Positions 10,211 to 20,829 of a DNA stretch of 28,619 nt are shown piece after piece. The DNA comes from Porogramme epimiltina. Its lineage: Eukaryota > Basidiomycota > Agaricomycetes > Polyporales > Polyporaceae. A program made the translations under genes and the position numbers. Under the pieces are notes generated by a model. The model ran no database searches. It was given only the letters and a program-made list of their open reading frames with translations, and had not been told where the DNA came from. Positions within the stretch are counted from its first letter, which is position 1; every line of letters starts with the position of its first letter. Location: NCBI GenBank assembly GCA_900155495.1, contig FTLJ01000197.1:1-28619 (forward strand), in the 5' to 3' direction.

Positions 10211-12619
10211 TCTAGCAATACTCAATATTGCCTCTCTGATGGGAAAAAAGCTAGCGCTGGAATACTCTATCTGGTCACGAATCTGCGTTTGATTAACTGT
10301 CAATCAGAGAAGCCAAGTTCCAGCCGTGCATTTTAAAGCGGTCAGAGACGTGCCAAATCAGGTTATAAGCTCCAGACCTCGTTCAATGATTTCTACAGCA
10401 GGAGGCATATCGCTTTACACTACGTTGTGACGAGCGAAGCGCCTAATTCACGTATGGGATAAAATGCTCAATGTAGTCATTACTATGACTTTTCTGAAGT
10501 CCCATCGATCCACGTAACCTAGGGCAGCGCATGAACACTTCCGGTCTAGTCACCTTGAGTCATAGCATAACTTGAAGTTATCTCGCTTGCCTCAGCGACG
10601 ACGACCATCTCTTCCCAAGGGTTGCGAGGCTGAGCGATGAGTAGTGGGAGTTATCCGTGTTCCTTGGCACTATATGGGTCGCATCACGATTGGGACGATG
10701 AAAGCTTACATTTGACGCCATGGCGGCGACATGGCGAAGCGCGCTGGCATCGAGGCTCTTCCACTCTGTGTACGCACCACCGGAGACTTCTACCAATGGG
10801 CGATACGACTTACTTAAAGATCCGGTGAGTGTTCATGGACGGAATACCTGGATTGTACCTTCTGCGTATACTATGTAGGCACATGACGCTCCCTGACTGA
10901 TGAAGAAGCTGTGCATGTTCCTACCAGCAGTACAGTATCGTCCCCGGGGCCTGCGCAGGCATTAAGCCCACCCAGATGCCTCTTCCCGGGTTCTAGAGCA
11001 ACGAGCGATCTAAGTTTGGTTCTTAATCGCGCCGTTACTGCATGTGCTCCCGTTAGCCCCCCTATGTTCGGTCACACTCGGACGTGCCCCAGAATTGAAC
11101 GCCCCTGCAAGCGCGTGCGGGTGCGTACAGGTATGGTCAACTATCACAGCCCCCTCTCATCCAAGGCGCTGTGCCCAGACCAAGTCACCATACACGGAGA
11201 CTTCGCGATGTGTTCTCCTCATCTCACACAGACCTAGCGCCTCCTTATCGCTATCTAGACGTCTCCAAAAGAATTCGAGAATTTGAGAAGACGCCTACCC
11301 CGCGGTGACCATATACAGAGCCGGTTCAGGATACGATCACGTCGGAGACTATGTAGAAAACAGAAGGGTAAGTTCCGTATTCGGGAAGGCAAAGGCGGGT
11401 TGGTACCGGCATCGCAGTAAAACGAACTTCCCGTCATTCGTGATACAGCAAGAACGCCGCGACTTCTCCCTTATTATCGAGCCTTGCCCGCGCTCCCGTT
11501 TTTTCCCAGCAACACGCACATTCCGACCTGTAATACCCGAATATATGCAATGTGTTCCTCAGCAGAAGATGTCTTCGTGGCCACGGGCTGCTAACCTTCA
11601 GGATAACGGAACGAGGACAAGGAGGAATCATGCGAGGGGGTGCGCCGGGATGCATGAGGGGCAGTATGATACACGCTACTACACAGATAGACGGAAGACG
11701 GATCATAGCCGAAGAAAATGGGAGAAGAAAAATGTGGGAGGGGAAAAGGGAGAGGGGCGAAGTGAGGTGGGGAGGAGACCTCCATCAGGCGACCCGGGGA
11801 GCCAGACACGACGCAGAGGGGGCTAGAAGGCATGTTTGGCTATCGCATGCGGACGGGAGTGGTACAGGGGCCATCCGAGTCACTCTTATTGAGCGCCGAC
11901 TAGGGTCTCTTCGCGCGGCGTTGAAGATGCATCACAAGAATGCGATGTGGACGCGGACGCGGTGAGTGCGGAGCATATGGGTGAAGCCATTGGGCGGAGC
12001 GCGCATGTACTGCGGTATCCACGGGGTGAGAGGTCCTCGCGAAGACGCCGATGGCACGAAACATAAGCTCCCGGCGCGGTTAGGGGGGAAGCAGAGGGCA
12101 TGTTGGGGTGCGCGCGAGATGAAGCTTGTGCGCGAGCTTCGAAGTTGGGCTCTTCGGCTAACCCATAGTTTCGTCCAACAGGGCCTTACAACAGGCCTGC
12201 ATGCAAGACGAGACCCTGGCGGGGAATGTGAGGGCTCCCAATTCGTGTTGAGCCCACTCCTGATTCATCGCTGTCATCTTTCTTCCAAACACCGACGTAT
12301 ACGAAGGGAGATTGAGGGAGGAACACAAACAAAGCGGGCTAGGCCACAGCGAGAACTCCTCGTTCCATCAGCTCCTCGGCGGGGGCAGGCGAAGGAGCTC
12401 CGATGAAAGTGCTGGAAGCTGTATGGGCGTTAGTTTATGCAAGTTGAGGTGAAGGTGGGCGGTAAGAGACGACGTACAAACACCCATAGAGATGAGCCTG
12501 TGCTGAGGCCCGGGAGCATCATCGGACGTAGAGGCGGGCGAGACGCAATGCCTGCTCCGCACCTGCAATGTCACATGACGCAGGCCCAGTGCGCGAGGAT
12601 CATTTGTGGGATGTGCGGG
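10211..12619. other. Region without a supported gene
   Basis: Several open frames occur, the longest at 11305-11826 (+, 173 codons), but none shows a domain, splice support or similarity to the families here. From about 11600 to 11830, and again near 12300-12620, the plus strand is purine-rich; the minus-strand frame at 12368-12637 is open for about 90 codons directly left of the D copy 2 introns and may be the decayed continuation of that gene. Confidence 0.3.
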
Positions 12620-12920
12620 ATGGAGTTCTAGAGGGAGCTATGGGGGCGTGAGGGGAATGAGTTGACGTGCGGAGAGGAGAGAAAGGACCGCGATGACGTA
12701 CGTGGACTTTTGTGAAAACCAACCGCGATGGGGGTAGAGATCACGGAGTAGTAGAGAGCATCCTTAAAGGTCTGCTGTAGCACGCGAGTAAGCATCAGTG
12801 GTAGAAAAAGAAGAGCGAAAGATGAGCACACTTGCGTGGAAGTCTATGTAGTGAAGTACCTGGATGGACGGAGCCGCATACAGTCAAGAAGAAGCCGCAA
12901 GAGGCATTGTGAAGGGTATA
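12620..12920 (-). pseudogene. D-family spliced-gene relic, copy 2 of 3 (function unknown)
   Basis: On the minus strand there is an intron at 12775-12831 (57 nt, branch-like CACTGATG, acceptor TGCTACAG), a 73-nt exon at 12702-12774 reading QTFKDALYYSVISTP, and a second intron at 12638-12701 (donor GTACGT, acceptor CCATAG). Copy 3 has a 64-nt exon starting RTFKDAP, so the two differ by exactly three codons, as expected if the exon was once under protein-level selection. The upstream exon contains an in-frame stop in the frame that matches the other copies, so this copy is probably not functional as read. No known domain is recognised. Confidence 0.5.
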
Positions 12921-14119
12921 CGTATCTGGCGGACATTTAATGGAGATTATTTACTGCCTTATACGCGTCTTAAGGGATGTGCACCCCAGAGGGATGTTCA
13001 CTTTAGCTACTGGGGCCGTATGTCCGAGGTGATGTGTACTTACGACACAGGTGACCCGGAGGTACGCCCCGCGTTTGGAGCCAAACGTTGGACGTGCTCA
13101 TGGGGACGTACGGAGCAGAAGGTCTTACGAGAGTTGCAGGGCTGCGCGACTTGAGAGCCGCAGCTCGCGAAAGGAGACCTGCGGGGTATTCAGGGGATTA
13201 CATAGGAAGGCGTCTTGGAAACGCACATAATATGCATCAAGTAGCGCAGGACAGGGCAGCTGGGTCGTACACGGGCGAAAGCAGCGCAGGAGTACAACAC
13301 CTGAGGATCCAGCGCTCCGAAAATCCTACGCGGAGCAAGGAATCCGCTAGGTCCACTCAGCACAACTGAAGCCAACCATCTATACGTGTTGAAGTGGAGC
13401 GGCTTGCGTGGGTTGTGCGATTAATCCCGCGAGTGTGGTGATCCCACAAACGGAGACGGCGAAGCTCTTGGAATGCCCTGCTCCTTGAGTCGACCAATTG
13501 AAAATTGGTGCGAAAAGCGAATGGTATTGAACACTCGTGTAGCGTACAACACGTCAAACGAACTCCACGACAACGCCTGCCGGGAAAAGTACTCGAAAAA
13601 GAGCGAACGGGCAGGGACAACACGTACGGCGACGCTGAGATCTTGGGGGAGGAAGAAAACGCACTGGGATTGACCATAGACTCACTACCCGCCGCATAGG
13701 ATGACAACCTCTTCCTTTTCTCGCCATACATATCTCTCCTGCAACGCCGCCACCCAGACTTGCACACCGGAGTCTTCTGTTGGACACATTGACAAATTTT
13801 CCTATGCGGTCGGCGAGACGATGGAAAGGCGATGGAGGAAATGGAAACTGTCAAGTGCAACGGCGACCGATATACGAGCAGACTAGGAGGAGAGTTGACT
13901 TGTGCTTTCCATGGAGTCGTGCGTTGGTGAAGACGGTGCAAGTTGCAGCGACGCGACCTCGGCGTCCAACGCATCATCAGAGATGAGAGGTGCCGAGACG
14001 GCCGCCGGCCAGTTTAGAACTCCGCAGTAATTGACCCCCCCCCTGCACTTACGTGATATTCTCCGCTCGAAACTCGACGCTCCGCAGCCCCCGGCGATGT
14101 TGGTGCTGCCGACGTTCAA
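12921..14119. other. Region without a supported gene
   Basis: The longest frame is on the minus strand at 13357-13977 (206 codons). It is Arg/Ser-rich, overlaps several plus-strand frames of similar quality, and has no motif I recognise. A run of nine C residues lies at about 14035-14043. Confidence 0.3.
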
Positions 14120-14556
14120 GGAGGCTCAGGGACGTGTGCCGGTCTTCAGCGACGGCGAATGGGACGCGATGGTCTTGGGTTGATATCGGTGGGTGGCGTG
14201 CAGCAGTGTCCAGTGGGGACGTTTGACGGAAGCCGGCGGCATCCACCAGAGATTCAAGTCGACGTTACCCAGCGGTCAGGACCCCCGTCGCTATTGGCTG
14301 AGGGCTCATCGTCTGGACGTCACGTCCCTGGGGTGGTCGCTCTTGGTCTGCCGCTAGGAAGCAACGCTATGATCATCTTCTTATCTGTGCAGAAGGCCGG
14401 GTGCATGACGATATTGCGGGGCACGTTGTGTATGGAGCTTGGGTGCAATAATAGTCACTATATGCTACACTACAGAAGGAATTGTTGCCGTTATACTAAC
14501 TGGCATACACCACAGTCAGGCCCTCAAGGTCCTGGCCATCGGAAATCCTCACACGG
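14120..14556 (+). pseudogene. 7TM relic associated with dispersed block 2
   Basis: The segment 14290-14405 encodes a diverged exon 5 with SSSGRHVPGVVALGLPLGSN, corresponding to SSSSGYRGPGVGAFGLSLGSN-type sequence in the truncated copy near 1330-1400. At 14439-14540 a frame reading EGIVAVILTG and QALKVLAI matches the exon 6 region. Sequence equivalent to exons 7-8 is missing: after the LKVLAI codons it jumps to the dispersed block. Upstream, 14120-14290 is similar to 20940-21110, so the duplication extends further 5'. There is no start codon or complete set of exons. Confidence 0.55.
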
Positions 14557-15030
14557 CATATCTCGGTAGAACTCACACACATAACTTTAATCACCATTGT
14601 CGATTCGTGAGGTGCAGGTGGAATAAATCAATAAAAAGCATAGCATACTACTAAAGAGCGTGGCGTACGGGCGACGGGGAAGAGCGATGAGCCCGGAATC
14701 CCGCCTGTATCTACTAGCTCCATCGAAAGGGACGAAGGGTAAAGGGGCAGGCGTGAGGGCAATAGACCGAGATTCTCGGCGACGGGAGCGTTCCGACATA
14801 CTTCTGGCACCCTTCTGGGACGATGGTTTTGTGAGGAGACGATCCGACATGCGAAGAGCAGAGCAGAGAGAGAAAGACGGGGAGGGAGGACTGGCGAAGG
14901 TGGAGGTGAAGGCAGACAAGAGGGACCGTCGAGCGCACGACAAACAAACATCCCAGGAGATTGGCGAGGCGCAAGCCGGGGTCTAGAACGGCCTCTTCGT
15001 GGTCACGGGAATATCACGTGGGCTTGTAAA
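14557..15030. repeat. Dispersed block, copy 2 of 3
   Basis: This copy has the same motif order as 2366-2830: CTCGGTAGAACTC near 14563, GTGCAGGTGGAATA near 14614, GGCGAAGGTGGAGG near 14897, GGGTCTAGAACGGCC near 14981, then ATATCACGTG. It ends about 20 bases before the homology to the 3' flank of the F-box genes begins. Confidence 0.7.
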
Positions 15031-15052
15031 AGGCCCCTAAATATCAGGGGCG

Positions 15053-15284
15053 CCGGCCGCTGCAGAGAATGCATACATGCGGTCGTCGGTCATGGCATCC
15101 ACATACCAGCCCCAGCCTCCGATTCGCCGAAGGTGAGGCATTAACTACTGACGGAAATTGCCGTCCTCCCATGGTGCGTTCTATCCATTAACGAGTGTGA
15201 AAAAATGTGCATAAATATCGCTGAGACAAATGATTCCTCATGTTATATATAATACAGTCTGCTTCGTCGCTTTACTTGTACGTA
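15053..15284 (-). repeat. Duplicated 3' flank of the F-box/WD40 genes, copy 1
   Basis: This stretch downstream of the stop at 15285 resembles 24420-24658 and 23640-23845, which lie downstream of the other two copies. Shared pieces include TGCGGCC-type sequence, a GTCCTC...ATGGTG segment, TAAATAT(C/T)GCTGAGA and the run into the stop. It probably contains the 3' UTR and polyadenylation region. Confidence 0.6.
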
Positions 15285-17729
15285 TCACAACTCTATAATA
15301 CGAAAATATTCCAGCGGCTCGTCACTTCTGCCTACCACCAACACCTTTCCGTTCCTTGAAAACTGGTAGAACCAGAACCTACCCTCCATATTCTCCCTCG
15401 CGACGCACTCACCATTCACAACCATCCAAACCCGCAACAGGTTGCCCGAGTACCTCACTGACACGTATCGACCGTCTTGTGAGAATGAAATATCCTGAAT
15501 GACCCCGAGGTACGGGGATAGACTGCCAACCGACCACAGCAACATGGTTGTGCCCGCGTCCGATATGTTGACAATCTGGTTGCCCATGACTATCTCCGCC
15601 CAACATACCAGATGGCCGTTGGGAGACAGCCGAGTGATATACCCGTCAAGTTGACTGACAGGGCTTCCGGCAAAGTTGACGAGATAAGTCTCCCGCAGGA
15701 GCCTTCCGGCACGAAAGTCGTATTTTTGAATGGCACCACAATGACAAACGGTGACGATAGACGTTTCCCCTTCGGTAAATGCGACGGCGACTGGATAATG
15801 GGCGTTGTTGCCCTCGTGGTGTGGAGGAATTGTATGCAAGATCCACGTTACTGTGTCCCACACGGAAATTTCATAGGTATGGTTGGGAGTATTATGCGCC
15901 AAGAGCCACTTTTCATCGAGTGATAGGTGTAGCAATTTGTTTCCGGAGAATAATGCTCTTTCTGATAAAACCAGATCTTGGTTTTGGTAGGCATAGATTC
16001 GAGTGAAGCTCTGTGTCTCCCAGACGAACAGGATCCCGTTCTTCACCCATACGAAGAGAAGATTCCTGCCGACTTCCGCCTCATAGACACGGGCGTCATC
16101 GCTATTGATCTCCGAAGATTCTGCAAGAATATTGACGCGGACTCCGCAGGAATAGTCCCATACCACAAGAGATTGCTCCATCATCATTAAGATGTAGTTC
16201 TCGTGTCCGTTCGGTGATGGGATAAACGTTGGTGCGCCTGAGGCCCGAATTTTGGCTAATATGGCTGCTGTCCTCGAGTCCCATACGACGATTGACTCCT
16301 CTTCCGAGGACCGCAGGATTCCAGAAACGAATTTCCCGCTAGGGGACACAGCGACGTCATACACATAGTTATCGATGTTCATATCGCCTATGTATGAAGA
16401 TGTTCAGCACCGAATCACAGACTGACGTTCTATAACGATTCTTAGCTACTTACCCCATACACAGAAATCTATCTTCAAGCGACCCATGCCACGGAGCTCG
16501 GGGAATTCAGCTTGAAAGAGTTCATTGAGCTCATCCGCAATTTGTTTTGGTAGACCCCGGGAGGCTTTGAGGGTGAGGGAGGTGACGATGTTTTCATCAC
16601 GTTTCTGCTTGAGGAAAATATCGTCTATTTTGCGGTAGAGAGCGCAACACTCTTTTCTCGAGATATCTCCGGTCTGTTTCGGGTTTTGTTGATGATCCAG
16701 AGGTGTAAGAGAGAACACATCATCAAATATGAGGGTGATAGTGTGCAGAGGTAAGTGAGACTCTCGGTGTGTGAGGAGCTTGACTACTGCTTCTAGAGAT
16801 CCAGTAAGAGGATGGCTTAGGCGAAGAGACAAAGATTGAAGCAGGGAGAACTTTGAAAGAACAATGACACGGCCATCTAGGGAAAATAGTTGAACATCCA
16901 GTTTACCGAATATTATTATCCCTTCAGACTTACCGTCTTGAACCCAATCCTCTTTCCGTAACTCGATGCACTCTGAGCTGTGACGAATGCTATGCGCAAT
17001 ATATGGCTGACTTTCGTTGGTCATATGTGGTTTCTTTTTGTCACATTCGAAAATATCCTTCTCCTAGATTATGGCTTAGCCCCATATAGCTTAAGTCATG
17101 ACAATATGTATGCGCACCGTTAAGCGAGATCGATGGGAACTCTGGATGATACTGTACTTAGAACAACGGGGATCTAACACTTGATCTTTTCGCCCTGAGG
17201 AATATGACAGAGTTCGGAGAGAGGGGAAGGCATTGACGAGATGATGCACGCGATTGATAGGTGCGTTTATGCTGTCGAGGTGAAGATGTGTGATGTGCGG
17301 ATAGCCCAGGGACAGGCACCGACGAGTGATGCCGTCGAGAGGGATATTGACGGATAAACCGAGCTTGACAGTGCACGAGGGCATTGTTCTGAGTAATAAG
17401 AGGGCAAGGTGAAGTAGAACCGGCGGTTCGTCATCATATCCCTGGAGAAAGGGGGGCGTAACATGGATAGCGTGGACGAGATTCCGAAAGGATGGATTTT
17501 CACGGAACGTGCTTTCGAGTGTGTTGAATCCTGCCTTGTCTTGAATGTAAATCGAACGAAAGAGATGGAGACGACTGCGATAAGTCCAGGCCTTGCATAC
17601 CAGAGCACAGATGCAGAGCGTTGGGAGATATTCCGCCACCCAAACTGCATAGTAGTTGTTATCCGCATCCGCACCGATGTGATCAATGACGAGGAGCCCA
17701 AGCTCTGCGGGAAGAAGCCTTGCGACCAT
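15285..17729 (-). CDS. F-box protein with C-terminal WD40-like beta-propeller, 4 exons, 755 aa
   Basis: Exons in transcript order are 17729-17118, 17063-16934, 16876-16454 and 16387-15285. The introns (54, 57 and 66 nt) are GT-AG and phases 0, 1, 1 match the paralogue at 24659-27067. The 57-nt second intron is open and a multiple of three, so retention would not break the frame. Residues 6-60 form an F-box-like domain (LPAELGLLVIDHI ... LCICALVCKAW ... LHLFRSIYI). Residues 100-385 are leucine-rich. From residue 389 a WD40-like propeller runs to the end, with blade motifs VVWDSRT (about 422), VVWDYSC (463), WETQS (511), SVWDTVT (563), LLWSVGS (671) and RVWMVVN (707). By family knowledge it would be an SCF ubiquitin-ligase substrate receptor: the F-box binds Skp1 and the propeller binds substrate. 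Substrate is unknown. The start is the ATG nearest the F-box. Confidence 0.87.
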
Positions 17730-17868
17730 GATGTGAGAGAGAGGAGGTATAGCAAATGGAGGTTTGGAGGTGAGCGTTGGTGGAGGTTATAGATAGACTG
17801 CTGGAGAGCACCATTAGGAATGCCTCTCCTTGGAATCCACATATACGTCGGGAAGTTCCGTGCCTCAT
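17683..17868 (-). promoter_or_regulatory. Upstream ORF in the leader of the F-box gene
   Basis: An ATG at 17868 opens a 61-codon frame (MRHGTSRRICGFQGE) that overlaps the main start at 17729 out of frame. The same leader and ATG occur before the paralogue (27205), but there the frame joins the main protein. It is therefore a candidate regulatory upstream ORF if the transcript begins above 17868. Transcript ends are not visible. Confidence 0.35.
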
Positions 17869-17889
17869 GACACGGCATCCAACAAATAG

Positions 17890-19129
17890 TACCGTCGCTT
17901 ATAGCACACGGCCGCCCCGCTCCCCTTACCTAGCTACCCACTAGTACTCCGTTTCATTTCCACTGGCTTGTTATTAACTGCTGTTTGCATACAGTATATA
18001 TCCGTACGATCGCCCTCGCAAAGCAGTTCGGTTCGGTTTGGGTCTCACCCCTCGCTTTCGTGCCCCCGTGTTCTCGTCTCCTCCTCTCTCTTCCTCATCC
18101 TTTCCTCAATGTATCCTACTAAAAGTATAGTACAGGTCGTGTACGGCGTCACCCGTGCTCCCCTCCTTCTCTGTACGCCGGCTTTCGGCAGCTTCCTCCC
18201 CCTTCCCACTATCTATCTCTTCTTCCGCTTCTCCGAATGCAAGCTCAGCGTACTCGCTCCGTGACAATCGACCCCCAGGGTCACCGTCACATCAACGGTC
18301 TCATTCATCAATAAAAAGTACGTATTCACCGTCGACAAGGACTCTAATGGAAGTAGAGTTGTCTACGGAGCGAGAGCAACAAACAAACAACATATTTGCC
18401 GGGCCACACAGTGCTGCATCGCGTGGAAAGTAGTGATGGAAGCACCACAAAGTGGAACATACCATCAAGAGTCTATACGACGAGCCGTCGCGGGGGCAAA
18501 AACGGGCAGAAGACCTAATTCGCAGCCACGATACTCCGCCACCTCACGTCCCATTGTTGCCTCCACTTCCTCACAGCCCCACTCGACACTCCCGGGACGT
18601 GCAAGCCCGCTGCGCACACCAAACGAGGGGACGAGGATGGCGGAATAGAGACGTGTCAGATCGTCGATAGAGGAATGCGCGAGGTGGACGCGGGAGGAGG
18701 ACTACGGGCGCGACTCGCCCTTCGAGGTGGAATTTGCACGCCAGAACCGGCCGGGGCGATCGATTCAAGGGCCTGAGAGAGGGCCGGTCGACCGGGGGAA
18801 GAGGGAGGAGAGGAGTACGGCGCAATGGGTCCGCGAAGGGGCGATGCAGTCCGTGGGTGGTGAGCGGCTTGCAGCTTGGGTATTGAGCGCGAGCGCAGGG
18901 AGACACGTCGGAGTAGAGGGAGAGGGGGACGAGGCGCTCGAGACCGAGGTGCGAGCTGGTGGTTGAGATCTTCTAGAAATCGTGCGCTTGCGGAGAGAGC
19001 AGGTGGGGTCTTCTGAGCGGCGAACTAGCGCGGGTTCGCGCGCTCAGTAAAAGTGGCCCTCTGGGACCGAGCGGCATTCTCCCCATATGCGCCTGTCGAT
19101 GCTCGCGCGCGGCGGAGGAAGACATGAAA
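17890..19129. other. GC-rich region with coding-like but disrupted frames
   Basis: A pyrimidine-rich promoter-like stretch lies at 18050-18230. In one plus frame 17968-18264 and 18265-18648 are separated only by a single TGA, and around 18305-18380 that frame reads KYVFTVDKDSNGSRVVYGA. A second frame reads SLYDEPSRGQKRAEDL at 18467-18514, and a third is open at 18662-18966 (EECARWTREEDYGRD). The changes of frame and stops suggest a decayed gene or several unplaced introns. I could not build a consistent model and recognise no domain. Confidence 0.25.
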
Positions 19130-20063
19130 ACGCCGTGTGAGGCTTCTCCTCGGCACAAGGCACCTAGGTGGCGTCTTTGACAAGGGTGCGCGCACCGGCT
19201 TCCTCCCCAGCTGCAGGGGATCGCAGCAGCACCTCGAGCTCGTCGTCCGCGCCGTCGCCGGCGTCTGGAGGCACATGCGACCACGCCTAGACGTCATTGA
19301 AGTTTTCATCGTCTCCTAAGGGCATGTTCTGGCCGTAGGGGGTAGAAAGGTAGACGGAGAGTGCGAGCTCGCGGCCGCGTCGGAGTCGACTGAGGGCGCG
19401 GGCCGACATTCGCGGCCGCGTCCGGCGTGGGAAGGGGGAGCAAGGCCGACTCGGATGTCTCCAACTTGAGCTGTGCCTGGCGCAATGTCTGCGCACTAGA
19501 TATCGCAGCCAACGGGGCGCACGCGCGGGGGAGGAGTGTCGCCGGCGCATGCTGGCGAGCAGGGGACGTCGGGAGGCTGGAGCAGCTGAGCGCCGTAGCG
19601 GTGACGTCATCGCCATGGGCGCTAGTCCGCAAGGACGACGTTGCGTTTGAACGCGCGCGACGCCTGCACCTGGGTGAGCCTGGACGCCTCGCAGACCGTG
19701 CAAGAAACAGGGCTTGTGCTATGTCGCGCTCAGTTTCAGCCGCATAACGCTTCGTTGGCAGCAGCCTCTGCGCGCGACGGCAGACACCGCACGCGAGGGC
19801 CACCGCGATGTCATGTTGCGCGCGGCGACAGTGGGCGTCGAGCGATTCGAGGTATACGATCTTGGAGTCGTGTGCCTCGATTTGGTGGTTTCTGTGAGAG
19901 AGCTGTGGCGAGAGGGTCTGCTCGCGCGTGATGAGAAAAAGTGGAATAACCAGGCAGGAGTGCAGAGAGACAGACATACCTCGAGCACTTTCCTCCCTCG
20001 CCTCATGCCCCACGAGTCGCCCTCCACAGCCCTAACGTCAGCAGAGGGATTGCCCAGGTACAT
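19130..20063 (-). pseudogene. Possible decayed coiled-coil protein gene
   Basis: On the minus strand, segments in different frames look protein-like: YLESLDAHCRRAQHDIAVAL and AAETERDIAQALF (about 19715-19865), LTQVQASRAFKRNVVLAD (about 19630-19685), QTLRQAQLKLETSESALL (about 19440-19495), and an acidic segment DDELEVLLRSPAAGEEAGAR (about 19180-19240). These have coiled-coil-like spacing of Leu/Ala with charged residues, but frames shift between them. One frame is open for 235 codons (20013-19306). The region may be the 3' continuation of D copy 3. It could also be GC-rich noncoding sequence that translates by chance. Confidence 0.3.
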
Positions 20064-20138
20064 TTGTAGCTGCTAGGTGCATAAGACGAGGCGCGCGTCA
20101 GTATTGCATGAAACCAGCTGTACGTAGTGCGTACTTAC

Positions 20139-20255
20139 CGATCCGGCTTGGCGAGTCGAAATCTGTATGTCCACCACAGTGGTCGCGCCATGATCTTACG
20201 CGCCGTGGAATTCCTCCTCTTCTGCACCGGGATCAACGTCTGCTCCCGCACCAGC
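20139..20255 (-). pseudogene. Isolated exon-like segment between D copy 3 and the coiled-coil relic
   Basis: The segment is bounded by a good acceptor (TAATACAG) and a strong donor (GTAAGTACG) on the minus strand and is open throughout in one frame (VREQTLIPVQKRRN, then ARPLWWTYRFRL). It sits between two other minus-strand relics, so it could be an exon of the same decayed gene. No domain is recognised. Confidence 0.35.
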
Positions 20256-20389
20256 CTGTATTACAGTGCAAGAGGGATTGAAGACAGCGAGGGAGAGCAA
20301 GCCCTATAGCAAGTGGGTGTTGAACGACACGGGGAGACTTGCGGAAGAGGCGGAGCACGAAAGGTGAACTCCGTAGTGCTGGGGGGTGG

Positions 20390-20680
20390 GTTTACGCGAG
20401 TATAAGGGAGAAAGTAACAGTGGGACGCACCTGGGCTGTTGCACAAGCCAGATTCGGTGGGGGTGGAGACCATGGGAGCATCCTTGAAGGTCCGCTATAG
20501 CACGCGGATAGACATCATTGGTGGAAAAAGAAGAGTAAGAGACGGGACGCACCTGTGTAGAGGTCTACGTAGTGGGGCTAGATGCACAAAGGTACGTGCG
20601 GCCAAGAAGAAGCTTTGTGGTTGGTGTACGGATACCACGCATATGGCGCGGGGGGCAGGTGTTGGGAAGAGCGGGAATGG
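20390..20680 (-). pseudogene. D-family spliced-gene relic, copy 3 of 3 (function unknown)
   Basis: On the minus strand the upstream exon reads MRGIRTPTT and ends in a stop in that frame. It is followed by an intron at 20495-20552 (58 nt, donor GTGCGTCC, acceptor GTGCTATAG), a 64-nt exon at 20431-20494 reading RTFKDAPMVSTPTESG, and a second donor GTGCGTCCC from 20430. The middle exon matches copy 2 with a three-codon length difference. This is the clearest of the three copies for the exon but still lacks a complete frame. Confidence 0.5.
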
Positions 20681-20829
20681 GCCAAGGCCGGGGCTCGGCT
20701 GCTGTTCCTGCGGCGGAGACTATTGGTCCTGACCTGTCGACAAGAGGAGTCGAGGTGTGGGCGGTGTGGGAAGCGCGAAGAGAAGAGCGTGGTGGAAGGG
20801 GGAAGCCATCGACGCGAACGTTGAGTTTG

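Noticed and set aside
11305..11826. 173-codon plus-strand open frame
   Set aside because: The C-terminal half is Lys/Arg/Glu/Gly low complexity from a purine-rich strand, and no motif or introns support it.
13357..13977. 206-codon minus-strand open frame
   Set aside because: Arg/Ser-rich composition with no domain, overlapped by several frames on the other strand that look equally plausible.
14035..14043. C homopolymer as a programmed frameshift site
   Set aside because: It lies in a region without a supported gene, so there is no frame for it to regulate.
17683..17868. Separate 61-aa minus-strand protein
   Set aside because: It is conserved as leader sequence of the F-box genes and is better explained as 5' UTR or upstream ORF.
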